From Eubacterium sp. OM08-24 (GTDB lineage: Bacteria; Bacillota; Clostridia; Oscillospirales; Acutalibacteraceae), in NCBI RefSeq assembly GCF_003438075.1, contig NZ_QSTA01000001.1, positions 682,001-746,000 of the forward strand: a stretch of 64,000 nt of DNA, given 5' to 3'. Both the position numbers and the translations under genes were made by a program. Under the pieces are notes generated by a model, which saw only the letters and a program-made list of their open reading frames with translations, ran no database searches and had not been told where the DNA came from. Within the stretch, counting starts at the first letter, position 1; every line of letters begins with the position of its first letter. Positions 26,992 to 35,939 of the stretch are shown one piece after another.

Positions 26992-27573
26992 ATGAGGATT
27001 ATAAAAAAATTGATAGTTGCTGTAATGATTGCAGCTATGCTTGTTGTATCTGTTGTAAGCGTATCTGCTGTATCTGAATATGATAAGGTAGCTACATCTG
27101 ATTCGGCTGAAATTACAAGTGGTATGAGTACTCCACAAGTAATAATTCTAAGTTTTGTTGGCGTTGCAATCATAGGCGGCGTTGTTGCCTTAATCTTTGC
27201 ATACAAGAAACAACGGCAGGTTGATGAAATCGGAGATGCAATAAAACTCATTAACACATACGAAAAATACAAAGCTGTTCATACAGGTTTGCAAAATTCA
27301 AAAAATCCGAGCCGTTATAAAAAAGAAAACATCAACGCACTACATAAGTACGATGATGCCGTTAATAAATTATTAAATTTGTATCCTGACAAAACATCGC
27401 CGAGGATTGAAAAACTAACAAACGAAAGGAATCACTTGATTGAAGATATAAAAGAATTAAACGAGCAGTACAAACAAACAGTAAGCGAATTAAAAGAACT
27501 TGAGTTTGCCCGTCAGAGTATCGAAGATTATTTAAAGGCATCTGATAAATCACATAAAAACGAATTGGAATAA
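26992..27573 (+). CDS. Hypothetical membrane protein with C-terminal coiled coil (193 aa)
   Basis: An N-terminal signal-like helix (1-27), a second transmembrane helix (about 48-70) and a long cytoplasmic helical region with heptad-like spacing (about 120-185). No family recognised. It is tightly linked to the RHH-like gene upstream. Confidence 0.6.
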   Translation: MRIIKKLIVAVMIAAMLVVSVVSVSAVSEYDKVATSDSAEITSGMSTPQVIILSFVGVAIIGGVVALIFAYKKQRQVDEIGDAIKLINTYEKYKAVHTGLQNSKNPSRYKKENINALHKYDDAVNKLLNLYPDKTSPRIEKLTNERNHLIEDIKELNEQYKQTVSELKELEFARQSIEDYLKASDKSHKNELE

Positions 27574-27636
27574 TCAGTCTTTATGATTTTTTATGTAATA
27601 ATCAATGCAAGTATTAATAAATTCGTTAAAACTCAT
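27574..27636 (-). CDS. Possible 20-aa micropeptide
   Basis: An ATGA overlap couples this frame (MSFNEFINTCIDYYIKNHKD) to the zinc-finger microprotein upstream. Too short to be sure. Confidence 0.3.
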   Translation of the reverse strand: MSFNEFINTCIDYYIKNHKD

Positions 27637-27755
27637 TTTATGCTCCAATATTTGCAATAGCTTGCGTGTGTAGCAGTTGATTTGAATGTGTTTCCGCACA
27701 TCTTGCAAATAAACTCTCTTTCTTTTGGAATACTTCTCTTATTTATTTTATCCAT
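27633..27755 (-). CDS. 40-aa zinc-finger-like microprotein
   Basis: A minus-strand gene within the rightward operon region: CKMCGNTF, then H and a further Cys (THASYCKY), which gives a CxxC...HxxxC zinc-binding pattern. A GGTGAG ribosome site stands at the right distance from the ATG. Basic and small, it could be a DNA-binding regulator. No family recognised. Confidence 0.55.
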   Translation of the reverse strand: MDKINKRSIPKEREFICKMCGNTFKSTATHASYCKYWSIK

Positions 27756-27857
27756 TTACATCTCACCCTTTTATATATTTGACAATGTTATTATTGTGAT
27801 ATGTGGTATATAATAAATATAAAGAGATATAAAAATCAACAAAGGAGAGGTTAATCA

Positions 27858-27920
27858 ATGAATAGGACAAGACCGAAGCAGTTAAGTGAATACTTAGCTG
27901 CTTTTTATTATATGAAATAA
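27858..27920 (+). CDS. 20-aa leader peptide with internal terminator
   Basis: MNRTRPKQLSEYLAAFYYMK, with an AAGGAGAGG ribosome site. The second half of the coding sequence is itself a terminator hairpin (27876-27905), so translation of the peptide could control read-through into the membrane protein gene at 27934. Confidence 0.45.
   Translation: MNRTRPKQLSEYLAAFYYMK
27876..27908 (+). terminator. Terminator hairpin inside a short leader frame
   Basis: Stem AGCAGTTAAGT/ACTTAGCTGCT with a four-base loop and TTTTTATT tail. Confidence 0.7.
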
Positions 27921-27933
27921 GGAGAATAGCTAT

Positions 27934-28362
27934 ATGCAAGAAAGAGAAATAATATATAAAATACTTTTTAGTTCTGTAGCTCCATACCTTTTAATTACAG
28001 CAAATTTAATTATAATGGTATGTATTATCAAAATTTTATGGATTACAGTAAAAAACAAAAACAAAAAAATCAGTTCGGAAACTATTGCTTTCTCTTGCGT
28101 ATGTCAATTCTTCTATTATATACTGATGGACTTAGACTTGCACTTATGGTTATCTATTTTATTTTTATCAGCGTATTTAATAGTTTATAATAGTGTTAAA
28201 AGATTACAAGATGGAACATACACTTTTCCAACACTGTTATTGATGACATTTGCTATGTATTTATCTATAAGTGAATCAATTCCAATATTTTTTGTTGCAA
28301 TACTTGTATCTCTCCCCATTCAAATAAGAACGCTATGGATTGAAAACAAAGATAAAAAATGA
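27934..28362 (+). CDS. Hypothetical membrane protein (142 aa)
   Basis: Four hydrophobic segments (about 13-35, 48-65, 68-85 and 98-125), no soluble domain and no family recognised. AAGGAG precedes its ATG. It is followed closely by a second unknown membrane protein, and both lie downstream of a possible attenuator. Confidence 0.55.
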   Translation: MQEREIIYKILFSSVAPYLLITANLIIMVCIIKILWITVKNKNKKISSETIAFSCVCQFFYYILMDLDLHLWLSILFLSAYLIVYNSVKRLQDGTYTFPTLLLMTFAMYLSISESIPIFFVAILVSLPIQIRTLWIENKDKK

Positions 28363-28390
28363 TATAATTTGTCCAAAGGTGATGAATTAT

Positions 28391-29134
28391 ATGATGAATT
28401 TTATTTTTAGGTGTTTTGATATTCCTTTTACATTTATATGGAAATTTCAAATTAAAATAATGCGGTTAAGTTATCACTTAAAACCTAAAATAGAAAAGAT
28501 TATATCAAATAATAAAGTTAGATCAGTTAAAAAAATATTGCTTGTCCTTTTAGGTTTAACAGTAGCAATATTTGGCTGTTTCAAAAGCTATAAAGGATTC
28601 TTAATAAGTGGTATTATTTTTTTCTGCTATATTTACCTATTAGATATTTTTGAAAATCTATCAAAGTATATTATTACGCCGTTTACATCACTAAGAATGT
28701 TCATAATTGCTTCTATACTTATTAATTTTTTTATCTCAATAATAGTTATGAACTACACTAAATCTTTATATGTTTTTCCGATACTCTTCATAATAATTAA
28801 CCTTATTGCTAATACAAAGGTAGCAAAAACTTGCAATGCTATAATTGAAATTTCATTAGGTGTAATTTCTTTAATAAAAACACCTCTTGCCTATTTTATT
28901 TGCAACAAACAGTTTCCTTCTATATTAGATTATCATATAAACAATTATGATCTGTTCTCATATGTTGAAAATGTTATAGTTATAAATATGGATATTATAT
29001 TATTCCCATTATTGGTTATTAACGGTATTGCTTTATTAATATGCGAAATTCACTCTTATTGGATTGATAAGTACAACGGAGGCAAAGAAATTACACACGA
29101 TATTAAGAAATTAAAAGAATACATAAAAAAATAA
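28391..29134 (+). CDS. Hypothetical membrane protein (247 aa)
   Basis: An AT-rich gene for a protein with about five or six hydrophobic helices spread from residue 5 to 225 and a charged C-terminal tail. I choose ATG 28391, eight bases after AAAGGTG; a frame from 28340 would overlap the previous gene. No family recognised. Confidence 0.55.
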   Translation: MMNFIFRCFDIPFTFIWKFQIKIMRLSYHLKPKIEKIISNNKVRSVKKILLVLLGLTVAIFGCFKSYKGFLISGIIFFCYIYLLDIFENLSKYIITPFTSLRMFIIASILINFFISIIVMNYTKSLYVFPILFIIINLIANTKVAKTCNAIIEISLGVISLIKTPLAYFICNKQFPSILDYHINNYDLFSYVENVIVINMDIILFPLLVINGIALLICEIHSYWIDKYNGGKEITHDIKKLKEYIKK

Positions 29135-29141
29135 GTATTGC

Positions 29142-29179
29142 AAAATCTCAGCTTAGAAAATTCTTTGCTGAGATTTTTT
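29142..29179 (+). terminator. Terminator after the membrane protein pair
   Basis: Stem AAAATCTCAGC/GCTGAGATTTT, then TT. Confidence 0.9.
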
Positions 29180-29262
29180 GAATTTAATAATTAATATTTG
29201 ACAAACAAAAATGTGAATTGTAAAATTAAGATATAAAGACATATACGAAAGGGGTCAGAAGT

Positions 29263-30186
29263 ATGACTACACAGGAAATGAACACAAACATTACAAATAC
29301 GAATGAACCAGCAGAGAAAAAAACGAATAAGAAAAAGGCTATTGGTATTGTTGCGGTTGCGGCAGTAACGGTGGCGGCGGTCATTATTGCTATGCTGACC
29401 GCTTGCGGAAATAAACAGCCTGTTGCAACGGCTGATGAGGTAATCGGCACATCTGTTCAGACTGTTACACAGGTTGTGACGGACAGTCAGGGCAATACAC
29501 ATATAGAAGAAGCAACTAAGGTTGTTGAGGTTAAGCAGACACAGCCTGCGGAGAAGTCGGGAAAAGCAACGGAAGCAAACGCAGAGAATATGGCAAAGAC
29601 CGACAGCAAGCAGAACAACGGCAGTCAGAGCAACAATAACAGCAACGGCAACAGCAATCAGAATAACAACAATAATAACAATGCCGGCAACGGTTCATCA
29701 GGCAGCACAAACAAGCCTGCAAGCAATTCAGGCTCAAGCGGTTCATCAAGTCAGAGTAAACCGTCAGGCGGTTCATCGAGCAGCTCAAGTCAGAGCAAGC
29801 CGTCAAGCGGCTCCGGCTCATCATCTTCAAATAAGCCTGAACCGGCACCGGCTACACAGCCTGCAACAAAAGACCAGCATGAGGGCAAAACTTGGTACGA
29901 TGCAGAGTACAAGACCGAAAAAGTGTGGGTAGTTGATGAGGAAGGCTACACTTGGCAATGTCCGATATATGAAGACCATACAGTTACAATATGTAATATA
30001 TGCGGTGCAGAAATCACTGGCAATGTTCAAGGTCACGATGAAGCGGTTCATTTACCAAACGGCGATGATTTTAGTTATCGTGTCGAAACTGTATCAACAA
30101 TTGTTGGCTATGAAACTGAAACAGTTCCCGAAAAAGGACACTACGAAACTAAAACCACACTTGTTCGTGAAGAAGGTTGGTACTAA
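29263..30186 (+). CDS. Secreted/membrane-anchored protein with Ser/Asn/Gly-rich linker
   Basis: A 307-residue protein. A short cytoplasmic Lys-rich head leads into a hydrophobic helix ending in MLTACG (about 26-48), which may act as a lipobox. A low-complexity linker of Asn, Ser, Gly and Gln (about 105-205) follows, then a C-terminal domain with C-x-x-C and two His (ICNICGAE ... GHDEAVHL) and Tyr/Thr-rich repeats (ETETVPEKGHYETKT). The linker is more GC-rich than its surroundings. It stands just before the pilus operon and may be a surface component. Function unknown. Confidence 0.65.
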   Translation: MTTQEMNTNITNTNEPAEKKTNKKKAIGIVAVAAVTVAAVIIAMLTACGNKQPVATADEVIGTSVQTVTQVVTDSQGNTHIEEATKVVEVKQTQPAEKSGKATEANAENMAKTDSKQNNGSQSNNNSNGNSNQNNNNNNNAGNGSSGSTNKPASNSGSSGSSSQSKPSGGSSSSSSQSKPSSGSGSSSSNKPEPAPATQPATKDQHEGKTWYDAEYKTEKVWVVDEEGYTWQCPIYEDHTVTICNICGAEITGNVQGHDEAVHLPNGDDFSYRVETVSTIVGYETETVPEKGHYETKTTLVREEGWY

Positions 30187-30220
30187 TTCACTGACAATTA
30201 AATAATCTAAAATTAAGCAG

Positions 30221-30252
30221 TTAAGTAATTTAAACTTGACTGCTTTTTTTAT
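30221..30252 (+). terminator. Terminator after the linker protein gene
   Basis: Stem AAGCAGT(TAAG)/(CTTG)ACTGCTT with a run of T. Confidence 0.75.
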
Positions 30253-30280
30253 TACAAAAAAGTCTGAAAGGAGCATTGAT

Positions 30281-30304
30281 ATGAGCAGAAGTCCACCAAA
30301 CTAA
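30281..30304 (+). CDS. Possible leader peptide MSRSPPN
   Basis: Seven codons with a strong GAAAGGAG site, ending 43 bp before the adhesin ATG. The paired prolines could stall ribosomes and regulate the pilus operon; this is inference. Confidence 0.3.
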   Translation: MSRSPPN

Positions 30305-30347
30305 GAAGATATATACTATCTCATTGAAAGGAGAGAAAAACTTAATA

Positions 30348-33300
30348 ATGAAAATTCTTAAAAAGCTTACAGCCGTAATCATTTCGCTTGTTACTGTCTT
30401 TGCGATGTTTCCTATTGCTAAAATTACGGCAAGTGCTTATTCATATACAGGGCTGTCTGAAATTGGTAACAAAATTTTGCTTGAATCGTCAGCAAAGCCT
30501 ATCCCTTGGACAGACAGCCTTGTAGCTTATGAGTTTAAAATTAACGGTGAGATTGGGTATTGCATAGACCCAAATACACCTGCACAGAAAACAGAGGGCA
30601 AGACTGTTGAATTTACGGACTTTTTTGGAGAAACAGGCAAAGAAGTAATTAAACTTGACCCAAATTCCAATAACGAGAATGAAAAAGCACTAATAGCTGC
30701 TCTTAATACCTTTTACGGTGTAGCTTATGGTGATTATTTCAGCAGCTTTGAGGTTAATGGAAAATCAGCTAAAAGCATTTTGGATAAATATATTAACAAC
30801 TCTTTGTATGAGCCGTTGTTTGCCAAAATTGATAAGGAATTTGGCAGCAAAGCAAACGAGAAAAAGTATTATATTTTATCTCACTATGCTTTAAGCCAGT
30901 TAGAACATCAGATGTTAGGTGATCCAACATCTGAATGGAAAGCTTGGTATGGCGATACCGATACAATCATTAACGAGCTTGCTGATTTTGCCCATAGTAT
31001 TGCTAAATCGTCAAGAAACTGGTCGGTAATTAAAAAAAGAAGTGAAAGCAGTAACTTTTACATTTGTCAGCCGAAGCCGTCTGACGGTACATATTGCCAA
31101 CACTTAATTGTAAGAATACCGAAAAAAGCTAAACTGTATCTTAAAAAAAGCGGTACAAGCGAAGAAATCAAGAACCTGACAGAACAGACAACTGATAAAG
31201 ATTACTTGAATTTCGCAGGTGCACAGTACACCTTGTATAGCGATGATAACAAAGCAGTTGCAGTTGCGGAGCTTGATAAAAACGGTAACATTGCTAAAAT
31301 TAAGTATTCGTACTCCAATCAGGACTGGATTACAAAGAATTACTTTGAGCTTGGTTCAGGTCAGTATTACCTCAAAGAAACAAAAGCACCGGCAAACGGT
31401 TACTTCGCTCTTAGCGACAAGAAATACAATGTTACAGTCACAACAGACGATTGCAATAATGAAAGAATACTTGATATTCTTCAACTATCTGATACCGAAA
31501 TCGTTAAGCTGAAATTCAAAAAAGAAAGCAGTAATCCTGATTTGACAACAGACAATGACTGCTATTCATTAGACGGTGGTATGTTTGCTGTATTTGCAAA
31601 CAAAAAGAGTGCTTATGATTATCTTGCAGATAACAGTGTAAAGAATAACATCGTTAGATACTTCATCACCGACAGCAACGGTGATTGCAAAGCTATATCT
31701 AAAGACGGTAACTCTTGGGACTATAACGCAAATTCAGAACTGTATAAAATTGCATACAGTGACAGTTACTATGCTGTCGAAATGGCAGCACCGAAAGGTT
31801 TTAAAAGCTATAACCGTCCGGTGCAAATGACTATAAATGGCACAAACGGTGGTTTTGTTGTATTATCAGCTACTATTGCTGATGAGCCAATGAATGACCC
31901 TATTCGTATATTGGTACAGAAAAAAGACGCTATAACAGGTCAGACAACCAATATGTCAGGTGCAGAATTTACTGTAAAATACTATAACGGTTATTACTAT
32001 TCTGAGAGTGAACTTGCAGGAAAATCACCTGAGAGAAAATGGGTACTTAAAACAACAGAAAGAGGAAACACTTACTTAAGCGATAGTAACAGAGCAGAAA
32101 GTGATTTTGGAGAGCCATTTTATTATGTTCCAAATTCAAATGACCCTACACTGCCACTCGGCACTATAACAATACAGGAAACCAAAGCCCCGACAGGCTA
32201 CAAAATCAATCCTGAATTGTTTATCCGTCAAATAAAGGTCGATGAAGTCACAGGCTCAATCACAACCTTTAATGAGATTGAAGTGCCTGAACCACGAGAT
32301 ACCGTTTACGGCAATCTTACAATTTACAAAACCGCTGATGACAGTAAGCGAGGAGCTAATACTGCTAAGGATGTATGGTTTAATGTCAAGTCTGATGACG
32401 GAGTGACAGACGAAAACATAGTAACAAAAAGCAAGGGCATAGACGGTGCAGCAACGCTCAGCAACTTGCCTGTTTACAAAGCAAGCGGAGAATATGTAAA
32501 ATACATAATCACAGAGCTTGGCTACAAAAATGCAGACGGTACATACTCTGTGCCTGACAGATATATTCCTCCTGCTAAAAAAACCGTTACGCTAAAGGAA
32601 AATGTTACTCTTTCATTTTATTTTGCTAACAGACTGCAAAAGACAGGCTTAATCGTTCAAAAAGAGTCTGAGGACGGCATTGTAAGCGGCTTTTACTTCT
32701 CGGTAAAGTCTGATGACGGCAAAACAAATAAGGTGCTTGTAACAGGCGAGGACGGCACTGCTCATCTTACCAATCTTGCGGTGTATAACACAAGCAATGA
32801 AAAGGTTAAATACACAATTGATGAATTAGGCTTCAAAAATGCAGACGGTACATATTACTTCCCTGCTAAGTATGTAAAGCCTGCGGCTCAGACAGTTACA
32901 CTTGAGGACGGCAAAAGCTTTGTAGTTACGATGAAAAACCTGCTCAAGCGTGGCAGTGTAGAGCTTTTAAAAACAGACGGCAACGGCAATCCGCTTGAGG
33001 GTATTGAGTTTGAACTCTACAACACAAAAACAGGCATTGTTAATGTTATAAATAAAAACAGCAGTATTATGTACGAAGCTGCCGACAGCAAGACGGCTGA
33101 TACGGTAACAAAGCTCGTTACCGACAGCGACGGCAGAATTATTGTAAATAACCTCTTGCCCGGTGATTATTACTTTCTTGAAACAAATTCAAAGGGTAAT
33201 ATGCCGTATGCAGGCAAGATTAACTTTACGATTTCGCCCGACAGCTTAGATAGACTTGATATACAGCTTACGGTTAAGAATAACAGTGTCTTCATTCCTG

Positions 33301-33440
33301 AAACCGGCGGAACAGGCAACAACAGACCGATTTACATTGAAATCGGCGCCGCTGTATTAGCGTTTACAATATTGGTAGGTGCTATCGGTTTAGGTATAAG
33401 AAAAAAGAAAAAAAACATCGGCAAAAAGGCTCAACAGTAA
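30348..33440 (+). CDS. Sortase-anchored surface adhesin with Cna-B domains
   Basis: A cell-wall protein of about 1030 residues. A signal peptide (1-30) precedes an N-terminal region with GYCIDPN and LSQLEHQ, which could provide the Cys and Gln of a thioester adhesion domain. Then come repeated Cna-B/SpaA-type domains (YTLYSDDNK, MSGAEFTVKYYNG, two near-duplicate modules with VKSDDG and ITELGYKNADGTY / IDELGFKNADGTY, and GNPLEGIEFELYNTKTG). It ends with the sorting signal IPETGG, a hydrophobic helix and basic residues. It is likely the pilus tip or ancillary pilin. I start at ATG 30348 after AAAGGAGAG. Confidence 0.88.
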   Translation: MKILKKLTAVIISLVTVFAMFPIAKITASAYSYTGLSEIGNKILLESSAKPIPWTDSLVAYEFKINGEIGYCIDPNTPAQKTEGKTVEFTDFFGETGKEVIKLDPNSNNENEKALIAALNTFYGVAYGDYFSSFEVNGKSAKSILDKYINNSLYEPLFAKIDKEFGSKANEKKYYILSHYALSQLEHQMLGDPTSEWKAWYGDTDTIINELADFAHSIAKSSRNWSVIKKRSESSNFYICQPKPSDGTYCQHLIVRIPKKAKLYLKKSGTSEEIKNLTEQTTDKDYLNFAGAQYTLYSDDNKAVAVAELDKNGNIAKIKYSYSNQDWITKNYFELGSGQYYLKETKAPANGYFALSDKKYNVTVTTDDCNNERILDILQLSDTEIVKLKFKKESSNPDLTTDNDCYSLDGGMFAVFANKKSAYDYLADNSVKNNIVRYFITDSNGDCKAISKDGNSWDYNANSELYKIAYSDSYYAVEMAAPKGFKSYNRPVQMTINGTNGGFVVLSATIADEPMNDPIRILVQKKDAITGQTTNMSGAEFTVKYYNGYYYSESELAGKSPERKWVLKTTERGNTYLSDSNRAESDFGEPFYYVPNSNDPTLPLGTITIQETKAPTGYKINPELFIRQIKVDEVTGSITTFNEIEVPEPRDTVYGNLTIYKTADDSKRGANTAKDVWFNVKSDDGVTDENIVTKSKGIDGAATLSNLPVYKASGEYVKYIITELGYKNADGTYSVPDRYIPPAKKTVTLKENVTLSFYFANRLQKTGLIVQKESEDGIVSGFYFSVKSDDGKTNKVLVTGEDGTAHLTNLAVYNTSNEKVKYTIDELGFKNADGTYYFPAKYVKPAAQTVTLEDGKSFVVTMKNLLKRGSVELLKTDGNGNPLEGIEFELYNTKTGIVNVINKNSSIMYEAADSKTADTVTKLVTDSDGRIIVNNLLPGDYYFLETNSKGNMPYAGKINFTISPDSLDRLDIQLTVKNNSVFIPETGGTGNNRPIYIEIGAAVLAFTILVGAIGLGIRKKKKNIGKKAQQ

Positions 33441-33456
33441 ATCTGTTGGGCTTTTT
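33423..33456 (+). terminator. Terminator overlapping the adhesin stop codon
   Basis: Stem AAAAAGGCTCAACAG/CTGTTGGGCTTTTT. Confidence 0.85.
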
Positions 33457-33464
33457 CCATACAA

Positions 33465-33479
33465 CGGACAAATTGTCCG
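33465..33479. promoter_or_regulatory. Palindrome before the pilin gene
   Basis: CGGACAA, central A, TTGTCCG: a perfect odd-centred palindrome 28 bp before the pilin ATG and just before its GGAGGGG site. Candidate operator or RNA hairpin. Confidence 0.4.
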
Positions 33480-33507
33480 CAAAAAATTTTTAAGGAGGGG
33501 TTTTCTT

Positions 33508-35016
33508 ATGAGAAAATCAATTAGAAAATCATTCACAGGCAAACTGCTCGCAGTAGTAATGATGTTGACATTACTCTTTGCGGCGATCCCAACAGCAAGT
33601 GCGGCTACTGCACTTAAGACAAATCAAAAGGTAAATATCAGTGTGAAATGCACTAAACCGGGCTATACTTTTGAACTTTTCAGAGTTGCGGACCTCAAGA
33701 GCACAACAGCTACTCCGTTCAAAACAGAGTACACATCGCTTATTTCTTCTGTAAGTGCTGAAATTCTTGCAGGCGATTCAAAGGCTGCTCTTGACGCACT
33801 CGATAATGCTGATTTAAGCACAGCAGTATCACAGGGTACATTTACTTCATCGGCAACAAACACAACACAGAGCTTTTCAAGCCTTGCACAGGGTATTTAT
33901 TATATCAAGTGTGTTAAGTACCCTGCCGGTGTTACAAGTATCACAAACTCTGTTCTTGCTCTCCCGTATTACAATAACGGTGAGTGGGTATATAGCTACG
34001 CTGAAATCAATCTTGCAAGCAAGGTAGCTGACAGCACACCGTCAACAGAAAAGTCAATTACCAACAGCACAAAGAACAATACTAACTATACAGATGTAAG
34101 CCTTGGCGACACTGTAAACTTTAAACTTAAGAATACAGTAGCAGGCTCAAATGACATTAAGCTCACAACATATGCTGTATATGATGATATGAGTGCAGGT
34201 CTTACACTTAACAAAAATTCATTCAAGGTTACACTTGTTGACGCTAAAGGTGCTAAAGTAGCTGACCTTACTAAAGGCACAGATTACAAGGTGAATGTAA
34301 CAAGCGAGGGTGAGGGCAAAAACACAAAGTTTAATGTCGCTCTTACTTCTGAATATCTTGCAAAGTCAGCTTTTTACACAAGCAACGCAAAGTATGTAAT
34401 TGTTACATATTCAGCAACACTCAACAAGTATGCCGTGAAAGGTACAGCAGGTAACCCAAATGAAGATGTAAAGCTTGAGTATGGTAATGCATCAGGTGTT
34501 GACAGCGTTCCGGGCAACAAGGTTTATGTTTACACATACGGCATTGGTGTAAACAAGCTTAACGAGGCAGGCAACAAGCTCCCCGGCGCAACCTTTGAGC
34601 TTTACAAGACAAAGGCAAACGCAGAAGCTCAGACAAACGCTATTGCAAGCGGTACATCAGACAGTAACGGCAATGTAATTTTCAAAAACTCAGCAAATGA
34701 AGAAATCAAGTTACAGAGCGGTACTTACTATATTGTAGAAACAGTTGCTCCTGCTGGCTACAATGTTTACGGCAAGGTAATTGATGTTGAAATTCCTGTG
34801 CAGTACAACTCAGTATTTACTAAAGGAACTTGGGTACAGAACGCACCTACAAACGGTACAGTAGAAATTACTGTTACAGATAGTGTTGTGTTCTTTCCAC
34901 AAACAGGTGGATTTGTAGGATTTATCAGAGTAGCTGGTATGGCTTGTATCGGTATTTCTCTATCATTGGTATTAGCGTACTTTATCAAAAAGAAATCAGC
35001 TAAGGCAGCAAAATAA
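33508..35016 (+). CDS. Major pilin with isopeptide-type domains and FPQTGG sorting signal
   Basis: A 502-residue secreted pilin: signal peptide (1-32), SpaA-like domains with Lys, Asn and Glu positioned for intramolecular isopeptide bonds (YTFELFRVADL, the fimbrial isopeptide domain around 190-330, and LPGATFELYKTKANAE with QSGTYYIVETVAPAGY near 360-430), and the C-terminal signal FFPQTGG, hydrophobic helix and KKKSAKAAK. The sortase encoded next should polymerise it. GC content and codon use are higher than in the neighbouring ICE genes, consistent with strong expression. Confidence 0.88.
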   Translation: MRKSIRKSFTGKLLAVVMMLTLLFAAIPTASAATALKTNQKVNISVKCTKPGYTFELFRVADLKSTTATPFKTEYTSLISSVSAEILAGDSKAALDALDNADLSTAVSQGTFTSSATNTTQSFSSLAQGIYYIKCVKYPAGVTSITNSVLALPYYNNGEWVYSYAEINLASKVADSTPSTEKSITNSTKNNTNYTDVSLGDTVNFKLKNTVAGSNDIKLTTYAVYDDMSAGLTLNKNSFKVTLVDAKGAKVADLTKGTDYKVNVTSEGEGKNTKFNVALTSEYLAKSAFYTSNAKYVIVTYSATLNKYAVKGTAGNPNEDVKLEYGNASGVDSVPGNKVYVYTYGIGVNKLNEAGNKLPGATFELYKTKANAEAQTNAIASGTSDSNGNVIFKNSANEEIKLQSGTYYIVETVAPAGYNVYGKVIDVEIPVQYNSVFTKGTWVQNAPTNGTVEITVTDSVVFFPQTGGFVGFIRVAGMACIGISLSLVLAYFIKKKSAKAAK

Positions 35017-35038
35017 TAAAGCTGCAAACAAACTATAA

Positions 35039-35067
35039 CAAAAAGGGCTGCCGATTTATCGGTGGCC
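35039..35067 (+). terminator. Terminator-like hairpin after the pilin gene
   Basis: Stem AAGGGCTGCCGA/TCGGTGGCCCTT with a four-base loop. No U tract follows, so it may attenuate rather than stop transcription into the sortase gene. Confidence 0.55.
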
Positions 35068-35085
35068 CTTGCTTACAAAAAGATT

Positions 35086-35925
35086 ATGAAAAGTAAAATA
35101 TTTTTTATATCCCTCTGCGTTCTTGCTGCGGTCGGAATAGGCTTTTTAATCTATCCGAATATAGCCGATTACATCAACAGCAAGAATAATGAAACCGTAA
35201 TATCTAATTACAATACAAACACTCAGACAATGTCTGATGATGAAATCTACAACGAGCTTGCTAAGGCTCAAAATTTTAACGAATTGCTTGCAAAGAGTGC
35301 ATTAAACGATGAAGAAAAAGACGAATACAATGCAGCAATGTCAGAGTACGAGAACATTCTCAACTATGACGATATAATGTGTACTATCGAAATTCCGAGG
35401 ATAACTGTTGACTTACCGGTGTATCACGACAGCACCAACAGAGAAGAAAAACTCAAAAACGGCTGTGTACATTTGGCAAACACTTCCTTGCCCATTGGCG
35501 GTGCAAGCACACACGCTGTTATATCCGCTCACTCCGGTTATCCTGAACAGGTGTTCTTTGATGAGTTGGACAAGTTAGAAATCGGAGATACCTTTAAGAT
35601 TAATGTATTGAATAAAACACTCACATACAAGGTGTGTGAGATTAATATAGTTGACCCTGACGATTCAAGTAAACTTGAAATTGAGAACGGCAAAGACTAT
35701 GTGACATTGGTCACTTGCTATCCGTACTCAATTAATACGCACAGATTGTGTGTGCGTGGCGAAAGGGTTACAAGCAATGTCACGCAACTTGCAACTACAG
35801 ACGAACCTAAAAGCTATTCAAAATATGCTCAAATGGGTTTGTATATCACATTAGGAATGATTCCATTAATAGCAGTTGCTATTTTTATTTGTGTGAGTTT
35901 AAAAAGAACATTAGGAGCAGAGTAA
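35086..35925 (+). CDS. Class C sortase
   Basis: A membrane-anchored pilin-polymerising transpeptidase of about 279 residues. An N-terminal helix (5-27) is followed by the sortase barrel with catalytic His (ISAHSGY), Cys (TLVTCYPY) and Arg (NTHRLCVRG), and a C-terminal helix (about 245-270), as in class C enzymes. The segment DSTNREEKLKNGC corresponds to the region near the lid. I use ATG 35086; an in-frame GTG at 35062 lies inside the hairpin. It completes the adhesin-pilin-sortase set. Confidence 0.88.
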   Translation: MKSKIFFISLCVLAAVGIGFLIYPNIADYINSKNNETVISNYNTNTQTMSDDEIYNELAKAQNFNELLAKSALNDEEKDEYNAAMSEYENILNYDDIMCTIEIPRITVDLPVYHDSTNREEKLKNGCVHLANTSLPIGGASTHAVISAHSGYPEQVFFDELDKLEIGDTFKINVLNKTLTYKVCEINIVDPDDSSKLEIENGKDYVTLVTCYPYSINTHRLCVRGERVTSNVTQLATTDEPKSYSKYAQMGLYITLGMIPLIAVAIFICVSLKRTLGAE

Positions 35926-35939
35926 AACAGGAATTATAT

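Noticed and set aside
29531..29848. Antisense Cys-rich frame
   Set aside because: A product of AGC/AAC codon runs in the Ser/Asn linker on the other strand.
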